Source of the DNA: Sediminibacterium sp. C3
Lineage (GTDB): Bacteria; Bacteroidota; Bacteroidia; Chitinophagales; Chitinophagaceae
DNA length: 64,000 nt
Direction: 5' to 3'
NCBI RefSeq assembly: GCF_000508085.1
Contig: NZ_KI669560.1
Location: forward strand, 1-64,000
The notes under the pieces were generated by a model. That model had not been told where the DNA came from. It worked only from the letters and a program-made list of their open reading frames with translations, and searched no databases. A program made the position numbers and the translations under genes. Positions 55,624 through 64,000 of this stretch are shown in pieces (positions within the stretch are counted from its first letter, which is position 1; each line of letters opens with the position of its first letter).

Positions 55624-56028
55624 ATGGAATACAACAAACTGATATCGGTTACAGGCATGAGTGGATTGTTTGAAATGGTCAGCAGCAAAAATGACGGCGC
55701 AATTGTGAAATCACTGGAAGACAATAGCACCAAATTTGTGAGCAGCAGAGTACACAATTTTTCACATTTAGAAAGCATTGAAGTATACACCATCAGAGAA
55801 AACGTAAACCTTGCTGATGTATTCAAGGCAATGGAAGCAAGTACCGAGGCTTTACCCGCCGAAAAAGATCCCGCAGCTACAAAAGCTTATTTCCAGAAGG
55901 TATTCCCTGATATGGATTTTGACAGAGTGTATGCGAGCGACATGAAGAAAATGGTGAAATGGTTCCGTATACTGAAAGCCAATAATGTAAAAATCGAATT
56001 GACAGAAGCGCCTGAAGAAGCCGAATAA
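55624..56028 (+). CDS. DUF5606 family protein
   Basis: A 134-residue soluble protein from ATG 55624 (the TTG at 55603 adds seven unlikely residues). It starts MEYNKLISVTGMSGLFEMVSSKNDG and has the acidic C-terminus ELTEAPEEAE. I recognise this as the DUF5606 family conserved in Bacteroidota; its function is unknown. It lies 47 bases after the DsbA-like gene. Confidence 0.8.
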   Translation: MEYNKLISVTGMSGLFEMVSSKNDGAIVKSLEDNSTKFVSSRVHNFSHLESIEVYTIRENVNLADVFKAMEASTEALPAEKDPAATKAYFQKVFPDMDFDRVYASDMKKMVKWFRILKANNVKIELTEAPEEAE

Positions 56029-56069
56029 TCCCTTGCATTTCATACCTTGTGCCATCAATTGCACACTGT

Positions 56070-59041
56070 ATGAAAAGATGGATCTGCTTCTTATTGTTAC
56101 TGGTATTGGCAAATACCAATATGATGGCACAAAAGTTTTATGAAGAAACTCCGGAAGCTATCAAATGGGTCAATAAAAAATTTAAAAAGCTCAATAAGAA
56201 CGAAAAAATAGCACAGCTGATGATTATTCGCGCCCATAGCAATCTGGGCGAAGATCATGTAGCCAAAGTAACTGAGACTATCCGCAAATACAACGTGGGT
56301 GGTCTTTGTTTTTTTCAGGGAGGACCAGTAAGACAAGCTGTATTAACCAATAAATATCAATCTTTAGCTAAAACCCCGTTGATGATAAGTATTGACGGAG
56401 AATGGGGATTGGGTATGCGATTAGACAGTGTCATTAATTTTCCAAGACAATTGATGATGGGTGCCGTAAGCAATGCTGATCTGATTTATCAGTTTGGCAA
56501 AGCGGTAGGCGAACAGTGTAAAAGGCTGGGAATTCATGTTAATTATGCGCCGGATATTGATATCAACAACAACCCAATGAATCCGGTAATCAACGACAGA
56601 AGCTTTGGTGAAGATAAATTCAAAGTTGCCTTGTTTGGAACAGCTTATATGCGTGGCATGCAGGATGTGGGTGTAATGGCAACAGGCAAACATTTCCCCG
56701 GACACGGAGATGTAGCAGTAGACAGCCATTACGACCTTCCTGTCATTAATAAAACCAAAGCACAACTGGATGAATTGGAATTATATCCATTCCGTGAATT
56801 GATCAAAGCCGGACTGGGCAGCATGATGACTGCTCATATCTTTATTCCCTCATTGGATAGCAGCGCTAACAGAGCAGCAACCCTCTCAAAGAATAGCATA
56901 AATGGACTTCTCAGAAACGAACTTGGTTTTAAAGGATTAAGTTTTACAGATGCCCTGGAAATGAAAGGAATTACCAAATTTTTCCCTTCAGGCGAGGCTT
57001 CCGTTGAAGCATTGATTGCAGGTAATGATATGTTGTGTTTGCCTGAAGATATTCCGGGAACCATTGCTAAAATCAGACAGGCCATTGACGAAGGAAGACT
57101 GAATTGGGAATCCATTGATGCCAGTGTTAAAAAAATCTTATTGGCAAAATATCATCTTGGCCTCAACAAGGTTACAAAAATTGATACCGCCAATCTGGTT
57201 AACGATTTAAATGTTCAGACCAATCTGATAAAAACCCAGCTAAGCAAAAATGCCATCACACTATTAAGAAAAGAAAACAACCTTTCCTACCCTCTAAAAA
57301 AGGGGCAGAAAATAGCCTATGTGGCCATTGGGGCGCCTGGTGAAAATTCCATCTCCGTAGAACTGAGTAAAGCCTATAATGCAACCGTATATTTGTTTGG
57401 AACCAGGGCTAGTATTGGCAAGCAATTGATGGATGATGCTGCTGCCAATCAGATTCCTGCCGACAAGGCAGACAGTAGTTCAGCAAAGCAGTTGATTGAA
57501 AAAATAAAAAACAAGGTTACGATCTTGTAATTGTAGGTATGCATAACTACAGCAGAAGACCTGCCAAAAACTTTGGACTGAGCAATGCAGCCATTTACCT
57601 CTTAAACGGCTTGCAATCATTCAACACCCTTACATTGTATTTTGGAAATCCATATGCCATTTCCAATTCAACTAATGCGCCGAATTTACTGGCATGTTAC
57701 GAAGATGATGATATTACGCAGGAAACCGTATTTGATATACTTGCTGGCAGATTGGATGCAAAAGGGATTTTACCCGTGACCATTTCACCGGAACTGGTTC
57801 ATGGCAATTCCATCACTTACCAGCAGTATCTTCCCAAAGTGCAACCCTGGGAAGTGGGTCTGGATGCCAACAAACTAAGTAAGATTGACTCAATAGCCAA
57901 TGATGCAGTTGTTAAAGGTGCTGTGCCCGGTTGCGTGGTACTCGTGGCCAGAAAAGGAAAAATTGCTTATCACAAGGCATTTGGATTTACCAATACAGAC
58001 AAAAAGGAGCCTGTAAACAAAGACATGATTTACGATTTAGCTTCTGTTACAAAAATATCGGCTACCACAATGGCCATAATGAAACTGGTGGAAGAACAAA
58101 AAGTAGACTTGGAAAAAACCCTTGGAGATTATCTGCCTTTAACAAGAAATTCAGACAAAGGGGGATTAAAAATAAAAGATATTTTACTACACCAGGCTGG
58201 GTTGAAGTCTTTTATTACATTTTACAAAGAATTAATTGACAGTGTTTCAGGAAAGCCTTTACCGGCCTATTTCAGAAGCGAAGCCACGGTAGGCTTTAAT
58301 ACCCGTGTGGCAGAAAATCTATACCTGAGAAACGACTGGAAGGACACCATTTATCAACGAATTCTTGCCAGCCCACTTACGCCTGCCGGTAATTATATTT
58401 ATAGTGACAACGATTTTATCTTTCTGGCCGCAGTTGTAGAATCTGTAACAGGAAAAAACATTCATGAATACAGCAAGCAAGTATTCTATGACCCCTTGGG
58501 AATGACAACTACTGGATTTACCCCCAGAAGTTATTTCCCATTAAATACACTTGTGCCTACGGAAGATGAAAAACATTTCAGACAACAAATGATGCGCGGA
58601 GATGTGCACGATGAAGGGGCTTCCTTATTTGGAGGAATTGCAGGGCATGCCGGCCTTTTCAGTAATGCCTATGACCTGGCTAAAATTTACCAGATGCTGC
58701 TAAATGGGGGCTCTATCAACAATCAGCAATTTTTACAACCAAGTACCATTAAGAACTTTACCGCCTATAACAGCAATATCAGCCGCAGAGGCCTCGGATT
58801 CGACAAACCGGAAAAAGACAATAATACCCGTAAAGACCCCTATCCTTCCCGATTTGTTTCACCAAACACATTTGGGCATACCGGGTTTACCGGAACCTGT
58901 GTATGGGTAGATCCGGATACAGATTTAATCTATATTTTCCTGTCTAACCGGGTAACCCCTACCAGAAACAATACTTTATTTGGAAAAATGAACGTACGTC
59001 CAAATATCCAGGAGGCCATTTATCAGGCAATTATGAATTAA
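56070..59041 (+). pseudogene. GH3 beta-N-acetylhexosaminidase-like / serine hydrolase two-domain protein, frameshifted
   Basis: Two frames (56070-57530 and 57539-59041) together make the two-domain protein common in Bacteroidota. The first, with signal peptide (WICFLLLLVLANTNMMAQ), is a glycoside hydrolase family 3 domain with KHFPGHGDVAVDSH (NagZ-like) and the nucleophile region FTDALEMKGI. The second is a class C beta-lactamase-like serine hydrolase with SVTK in LASVTKISATTM, YSDND and GHTGFTG. They join near 57511-57520 (NK, then YDLVIVGMHNYSRR), where one extra base restores about 990 residues. A role in wall recycling is likely. The break may be a sequence error. Confidence 0.88.
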
Positions 59042-59101
59042 CATCATATTTCTGTATAAATCTGTAAGCAAGAATTATCTTCATGTAATAATTCTTGGCA
59101 C

Positions 59102-60826
59102 ATGAAACGCTGTTTATCGTATATTCTACCAGCTGGTATACTTTGTATTGTATTTGCATCCTGCAGCAATAAAGCTCCAAAAGAAAGCAGATTCATTCCC
59201 AAAGACGCTGCTGCAGTTCTTAGTATTGACCCTGCCGCTTTAAAAAATAAACTTCAGAACGGAGGTATCAGTTTAGATAGCATCTGGGCTAAAGGATTCG
59301 AAAAAGATTCAACCAGCAAGGAAGACCAACAGAAAATAGCTGATCTGAGAAATGCAGCAGGTATTAATTGGAACGAAAAAATTCATTTTTTTACCTACTT
59401 ACAAAGAGAGAATAAGAAAGGGAATGTAATGAATCTCCTGTTTAGCATTTCTGATAGTGCTGCTTTCAAAAAATACATGGAAGGTTTAACCTGGGAAGGC
59501 AAAAAATCAATAGAGAAAAACAAAGAATTTAATTACCTGAATTTATCAAATGAAAATATACTGGCTTGGAACGACAAGCAGGCTTTAGTAATGTTTTATG
59601 AAAACAAGATAGTTCCTTACTATGATTCGGTGAATATGCGTTTTGTGATTCCTGAAAAGAAAGACAAGAAGAAGGAAGTACTTGAAGAAGTCTCCAGACT
59701 TTTCACCCAGAAAGAGTCTGAATCACTGGCATCCGTAAAAGAATTTGCTCAGTTATTTTCGGAAAAATCAGAAGGCTATTTCTTTGCCGGAACCGGAAGT
59801 ACATTGAATGCAATGAGTGGCATGCCTTTGCAGTTACCCAAACTGGAAGAGCTGATCAGCAATAATTATACTACTGCAACGCTTTCTTTTGAAGAAGGCA
59901 AAATAATTGCGAAATCTACAACCCATACCAATCCACTTTTAAGCAAAATCCTGAAAAAATATGCAGGACCAACGGTAAATACTTCACTGATAAATCAATA
60001 TCCCTCTCAGAATATCAATGCCATTGTTTTGGCATCTTTTAACCCAGAAATATTTGGAGGATTACTGAAAGAGCTGGAAGTAGAAAGCCTGTTGAATCAG
60101 TTTTTAGCGAAATCAGGAATCAGTTCAGCTGAAATGTATGGAGCAATTAAAGGAGATATTGCAGTGGTTATTTCAGATTTGGGTATTGGCAACAATGAAC
60201 CAGATAAAAGAAAAGATGAGCTGGCCATGATTAAAAAGAAACCAATAGGAAAGATGATTCTGAATATTCCTGCTGGCAACAAAGACAATTTCATGAAGCT
60301 CATGGGTAAAATAGCCAACCAAGGATTCATCAGAAAAGCAGGTAACGAATACAAATCAGCTGACCTATTCGGGCAGTTGGGAATTTATCTGGTTGCCAAC
60401 GAGCAGGGCTTAATTATCGCAAGCGACTCATTAACCTATAGCCAATACAAGTTAACAGGCAATAAATCTACCATTAACAAAGAAGCACTTGAGTACTTCA
60501 AAGGAAAGTCAACTGTTATGTACATAGACATTGCCAATACCCTTAACGGGTTCCTGAAAGACAGCAGCAATGGATACAATAATTCCATGTTAACAGCCAG
60601 AAATACCATTAAAGACATCATTGGTACTTCAGAAAATTACAAGGATAATAAAGTGACTTCTTTATTGGAAATTAATATGCAAAATCAGAAGCAGAACAGC
60701 CTGGTAACACTGGTAAGTTTGCTTACCAATATTGCTGTAGATACAAGAGCAATTGCAAAGCGGGAAAAAGAAATGGAAGAGAAATTATTCCCATCCAGTA
60801 TCCCAACTGTAATCAGAGCCAACTAA
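59102..60826 (+). CDS. DUF4836 family lipoprotein
   Basis: A 574-residue lipoprotein (lipobox CIVFASC, Cys 21) starting the operon with the ABC transporter. The mature part begins RFIPKDAAAVLSIDPAALKNKL, characteristic of DUF4836 proteins of Bacteroidota, and contains repeated alpha/beta segments such as GYFFAGTGSTLNAMSGMP and TVMYIDIANTLNGFL. The function is unknown. Its stop overlaps the ATPase start by one base, so it is translated with the transporter. Confidence 0.85.
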   Translation: MKRCLSYILPAGILCIVFASCSNKAPKESRFIPKDAAAVLSIDPAALKNKLQNGGISLDSIWAKGFEKDSTSKEDQQKIADLRNAAGINWNEKIHFFTYLQRENKKGNVMNLLFSISDSAAFKKYMEGLTWEGKKSIEKNKEFNYLNLSNENILAWNDKQALVMFYENKIVPYYDSVNMRFVIPEKKDKKKEVLEEVSRLFTQKESESLASVKEFAQLFSEKSEGYFFAGTGSTLNAMSGMPLQLPKLEELISNNYTTATLSFEEGKIIAKSTTHTNPLLSKILKKYAGPTVNTSLINQYPSQNINAIVLASFNPEIFGGLLKELEVESLLNQFLAKSGISSAEMYGAIKGDIAVVISDLGIGNNEPDKRKDELAMIKKKPIGKMILNIPAGNKDNFMKLMGKIANQGFIRKAGNEYKSADLFGQLGIYLVANEQGLIIASDSLTYSQYKLTGNKSTINKEALEYFKGKSTVMYIDIANTLNGFLKDSSNGYNNSMLTARNTIKDIIGTSENYKDNKVTSLLEINMQNQKQNSLVTLVSLLTNIAVDTRAIAKREKEMEEKLFPSSIPTVIRAN

Positions 60827-61473
60827 TGCAATTTGAATTAGCCTACATAGTTCCAAAAGCAATTGCCGACAGACCATCCGTAAAGCAATCGGAAATTTGG
60901 GGGCAAAAGATTGCCTTTAACAAAGGAAGAAATATAAAAATTACTGCCCCCAGTGGTACGGGTAAAACTACCTTAGTTAATATTCTGTATGGGTTAAATA
61001 AAAACTATACGGGTCAGATATTTTATAATCAGCAGGATGTGGCAACCCTTACCCCTGTTGAATTTTCAATGTTACGCCAATCAACTTGGAGCATCGTATT
61101 TCAAGACCTGAAGTTATTCCCTGCCCTTTCTGCAAGGGAAAATATTGAGCTGAAAAGAACCATGCAAAAATCGGTAGTTGATACTGTTGAAATGGAGCAA
61201 ATGGCAGCGCAACTTGGTATTGATGCTATATTAGATCAACCAACTGGCATTTGCAGCTATGGGGAGCAACAAAGAATAGCCATCATTAGAGCGTTGATGC
61301 AACCTTTCGATTTTTTAATACTGGATGAACCCTTCAGCCACCTCGACATTACCAATAAAAAAAAGGCTGCCCAACTAATACAAGCAGCTTGTAATAGGCG
61401 GGGCGCAGGAATCATAATCACAGATCTGGACAAGGATGAATATTTTGATTATCAGGAAAGCTTAAATCTATAA
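60826..61473 (+). CDS. ABC transporter ATP-binding protein (LolD/MacB type)
   Basis: A 215-residue ATPase. Walker A is APSGTGKTTLVN near residue 45, with Ala in place of the usual first Gly. The Q-loop is FQDLKLFPA, the signature region CSYGEQQRIAII departs from LSGGQ, and Walker B with the catalytic Glu is FLILDEPFSHLD. It overlaps the DUF4836 gene by one base and is followed after two bases by its permease. Likely works as an ABC transporter of the lipoprotein-release or MacB type (inference). Confidence 0.88.
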   Translation: MQFELAYIVPKAIADRPSVKQSEIWGQKIAFNKGRNIKITAPSGTGKTTLVNILYGLNKNYTGQIFYNQQDVATLTPVEFSMLRQSTWSIVFQDLKLFPALSARENIELKRTMQKSVVDTVEMEQMAAQLGIDAILDQPTGICSYGEQQRIAIIRALMQPFDFLILDEPFSHLDITNKKKAAQLIQAACNRRGAGIIITDLDKDEYFDYQESLNL

Positions 61474-61475
61474 AC

Positions 61476-62654
61476 TTGTTTAACAGTCTTCTTAAAAAGT
61501 TAATTCTTAAACAATCTGGTAAATCAAAAATTTTGATTGCCAGATTTGGACTGGGTATTGCTATATTTTTATTATTGACAGCTATACAGATTCAAAGCAA
61601 TTATGATTTTCTGCTAAACAATCAAACCAATAAAGATAGCATTGGAGATTTTTTGGTAATTAACAAAGTGTTGAACAATGAAACTATTGGCAATACTAAT
61701 ATTGACAGTTCACTCATTGCAAAGTTGAGAAAACAACCTTTTACGGAATCAGTAGGCATTTTAACCCCAAGCAGATTTAAAGCCAGTATTCAAAGTATTA
61801 GTGACCGATTTCCATTTTATACTGATATTTCATTTGAAAGTGTCCCTGATTCATTTATAGACATCAGCAATAGCAACTTCAGCTGGAAACCAGATGCAGA
61901 TTTTGTTCCGGTAATTGTTCCCAATATGTTTCTGGATATTTACAATTTTCAATTTTCAATTTCTCAGAATTTACCCCAGTTAAGCCCGGAAATTGTAAAA
62001 ATGATTGTATTTAAAATAACAGTGTACGGCAGCAACGGACCAGTGCATTTTAATGCAAAAATTGTAGGATTCAGCGATCGAATAGCATCCATGTTGGTGC
62101 CTACTCAATTTATTGAGTGGGGCAATCAATATGCTGCCAAAAGTGAATCCCACGGTGCATCAAGACTGGTCATCAAAACCAAAGACCCCTCAGACCCAGC
62201 CGTTGCAAGCTTTTTAAAGGAAAACAAACTTGATACAAATAATGAAAAGCTACGCTTTAGTAAATACAGAAAAATCATTGATGCTGTAGTAAGTATTGCA
62301 GGATTTACTGGCTTAATCATGCTGATATTTTCTGTTCTTATTTTTACACTTTTTATTCAGTTGAATATCGCCAACAGCAAAGAGGAGATTACGCTCCTGA
62401 TTACTCTGGGAACTTCTCCTTTGCAATTATCAAAGTTCTTATTCCGGCATTTTTTTCCTGGCAACCTGATAAGTATTGTAACAGGCATTATTATGGTAAG
62501 TCTGCTTCAATTCACACTTCAGCATCTCCTTCAGACACAGGCTATTTTTATTCCAGCCCATATCTCTTTAACAACCTTATTAACTGGAATTTCTCTGATG
62601 GCACTACTCTGGTTTATTACTATAAAAACAATCAGAAAATATATCTATTTGTAA
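61476..62654 (+). CDS. FtsX/MacB-like ABC permease
   Basis: A 392-residue protein with the FtsX layout: one N-terminal helix (FGLGIAIFLLLTAIQIQS), a large periplasmic domain of about 200 residues, then three helices (IAGFTGLIMLIFSVLIFTLFIQL, IVTGIIMVSLLQF and LTTLLTGISLMALLWFITI). It starts at TTG 61476, two bases after the ATPase stop. No ATG fits better. Its last bases overlap the end of the converging regulator gene. Together with the ATPase and the DUF4836 lipoprotein it forms a three-gene export unit. Confidence 0.82.
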   Translation: MFNSLLKKLILKQSGKSKILIARFGLGIAIFLLLTAIQIQSNYDFLLNNQTNKDSIGDFLVINKVLNNETIGNTNIDSSLIAKLRKQPFTESVGILTPSRFKASIQSISDRFPFYTDISFESVPDSFIDISNSNFSWKPDADFVPVIVPNMFLDIYNFQFSISQNLPQLSPEIVKMIVFKITVYGSNGPVHFNAKIVGFSDRIASMLVPTQFIEWGNQYAAKSESHGASRLVIKTKDPSDPAVASFLKENKLDTNNEKLRFSKYRKIIDAVVSIAGFTGLIMLIFSVLIFTLFIQLNIANSKEEITLLITLGTSPLQLSKFLFRHFFPGNLISIVTGIIMVSLLQFTLQHLLQTQAIFIPAHISLTTLLTGISLMALLWFITIKTIRKYIYL

Positions 62655-63691
62655 GTGTTTAAAATTTCTTTGACCATCTCCAAAGAGAGCGGTTTGGTTA
62701 TATAATCAACTACCATAGGAAATTCACGGGCTTTATCTCTGTCGTAAGTATCAATGGAAGAAGAAAGAACAATTACCTTTGAATTAACAGAGTATCGTTG
62801 ATAATTCACCAGAAATTCCCAGCCACTGCTGAATGGAAAATTCACATCAAGCAGAATTAAAAAATCACCTGAATTATCGTTAATCTGCAAATAGGCTTCT
62901 GCGGTTGAAATGGTATCAAAAACCAATACTTCCATATTGGGATCTACCATCTGAATAATTCTTTTATTGATGATATTGGTAAATGCATCATCATCAATTA
63001 AAATAACTTTTTTGTACTGTTGATTCCGTTTATAGAAATTAAAATACCCATCGGTCTGATTAAAGGAAAGCTTATGATTAATTTTGAAAATGGTGCTATT
63101 AATAACCTGGATAGATTTTCTTGCAGCACCGATCATTTCATTTCTTTCTTTCAGGTTAACCTCAGGATTATCAAGCATTTGAACAATTGATTGAATTTTA
63201 GCATACTCGTGCCTCAATTCATGTGAAGTGATAAACGACAATTCCCGAAAAGTTTTATCATTTTTCTTTTGCTGTTGTTCAAACCAAAGTATATCCGACA
63301 TATCTGTCATGATTCCTGAAATGCATTCAATACTATTTTCAGTAATTAATTTTCCACAACGGACATTGTATACTTTGTTTGTATTTTGCTTACTTACAAA
63401 TCTTATATTTTCACCCTCCGGATTAAAAATAATGGGGTCAGAAGAAGTAAGTAATTTCTCCAAAAGATGCCTGTCATCCACGTAGGCAAGCTCAAATAAT
63501 TGTTCAAATGAAATGGTAGTAATTGTGCTTAAACAATCTCTGAATAAAAGCTCAAAATGGTGATTGAAATATAGAAATTCACGTTTCTGCTGGTTCGCAA
63601 TAAACAAAGCATGCTGAGAGAGGCTAAAGAATGACTGTAAAGCCTCGAAAACGCAGCCGGGTTGTGCAGAAAAAGGAAATTGATTATCCAT
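62645..63691 (-). CDS. PAS-HisKA-receiver protein without ATPase domain
   Basis: A 348-residue protein. The N-terminal ~130 residues resemble a PAS sensor. A dimerisation/phosphoacceptor helix is seen in FITSHELRHEYAKIQSIVQML near residue 155. The C-terminal receiver domain has the acidic pocket IDDDAF, the phosphoacceptor Asp in LILLDVNFPF, the switch VLSSS and the Lys in YITKPL. The HATPase_c domain of histidine kinases is missing, so it cannot phosphorylate itself alone. It could act as a phosphorelay partner or dimeric response regulator. The output is unknown, and the gene converges on the ABC operon. Confidence 0.85.
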   Translation of the reverse strand: MDNQFPFSAQPGCVFEALQSFFSLSQHALFIANQQKREFLYFNHHFELLFRDCLSTITTISFEQLFELAYVDDRHLLEKLLTSSDPIIFNPEGENIRFVSKQNTNKVYNVRCGKLITENSIECISGIMTDMSDILWFEQQQKKNDKTFRELSFITSHELRHEYAKIQSIVQMLDNPEVNLKERNEMIGAARKSIQVINSTIFKINHKLSFNQTDGYFNFYKRNQQYKKVILIDDDAFTNIINKRIIQMVDPNMEVLVFDTISTAEAYLQINDNSGDFLILLDVNFPFSSGWEFLVNYQRYSVNSKVIVLSSSIDTYDRDKAREFPMVVDYITKPLSLEMVKEILNTYK

Positions 63692-63953
63692 AAAATCAGC
63701 AAAAAAGGACCTGAATTTTGGAGATAGCCCTTTAAGGATGTAAAGGTTGTTTGCTTTGGATTAAAATATTGTGGTACTTATATATATATAGGTACGTGAT
63801 TTCACCCTATTTTTTGTAGTGGTAAATTTAATAAATTGATTATTAATTATTTATAAATTATGTTTATATTATATGAAATAATAATTGATTGTTGGAGTAA
63901 GATTATGAATTAATTTACATTCACAATCCATGCAAACAATTAAATCGCTTATT

Positions 63954-64000
63954 ATGAAAAACCTTATTTCAAAACGTTTACTAGCCCTGGGAGTAATTGC
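63954..64000 (+). CDS. Start of a secreted protein, cut by the window end
   Basis: ATG at 63954 opens MKNLISKRLLALGVI, the beginning of a signal peptide; an in-frame ATG at 63930 is an alternative. The preceding 240 bases (63692-63929) are AT-rich, with a short TA repeat at 63779-63790, and show no gene. The product cannot be told. Confidence 0.6.
   Translation, partial: MKNLISKRLLALGVI

Noticed and set aside
63779-63790. TA dinucleotide repeat
   Set aside because: Short and within AT-rich spacer; no sign of function.

Overview
The window reads as a chromosome segment of a Bacteroidota bacterium, most likely a member of the Chitinophagaceae (family-level placement is inference). Supporting signs are two SusC/SusD outer-membrane pairs, an mreBCD-PBP2-RodA operon, DUF1501/DUF1800, DUF5606 and DUF4836 proteins, start regions without strong Shine-Dalgarno sequences, and -7 boxes of the TAnnTTTG type ahead of alaS and between the divergent DegT and DsbA-like genes. 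No rRNA or tRNA gene was recognised.

Bases 1 to about 12,400 form an AT-rich accessory island. It opens with a group II intron on the minus strand (maturase, domain V and most of domain VI visible). Next comes what looks like an integron-type gene-cassette array read leftwards. Five attC-like sites (1875-2040, 2781-2946, 4276-4469, 5954-6043, 8335-8422) separate cassettes. In each complete cassette the first bases (GTTRRRY) are complementary, over about 9-10 bases, to the R''-like box at its other end, as expected for circularising cassettes. The cassettes carry a GNAT-like protein with a 52-residue partner whose stop codon lies in attC, a short MutS-like ATPase, a type II Thoeris-like defence pair (TIR protein plus two-TM/macro protein), and a frameshifted tyrosine recombinase plus IS91-type transposase. 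A second, intact tyrosine recombinase (8984-9931) sits at the upstream end of the array but lacks the insertion typical of IntI. Beyond it is a toxin/immunity-like pair: a lipoprotein ending in a Tae4-like amidase domain, with a 13-C tract in its 5' end that could switch its signal peptide on and off, and an overlapping small lipoprotein.

From 12,496 on the content is core-like. 12.5-19 kb: DUF1501/DUF1800 pair, an OPT-family and a POT-family peptide transporter. 19-27 kb: purD, the rod-shape operon mreB-mreC-mreD-PBP2-rodA, a metallo-beta-lactamase-fold hydrolase. 27-34 kb: an ECF sigma / anti-sigma / Spy-like unit, ppc, an AlkA-type glycosylase, small proteins and an M23 peptidase. 34-39 kb: alaS-gatB-TlpA-like gene run. 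39-49 kb: two SusC/SusD operons, each ending at a strong terminator. 49-64 kb: an RND/MMPL exporter, a PAP2-like membrane protein, rpoN, a DegT aminotransferase, a DsbA-like protein, DUF5606, a GH3-serine hydrolase protein, a lipoprotein-ABC transporter operon, a PAS-HisKA-receiver protein lacking an ATPase domain, and the start of a last secreted protein.

At least five otherwise well-conserved genes are broken by single-base shifts, several at homopolymers (IS91 transposase, recombinase 2, OPT transporter, anti-sigma factor, GH3-serine hydrolase). This may be sequencing error rather than biology, and it limits how far the 13-C tract can be trusted.
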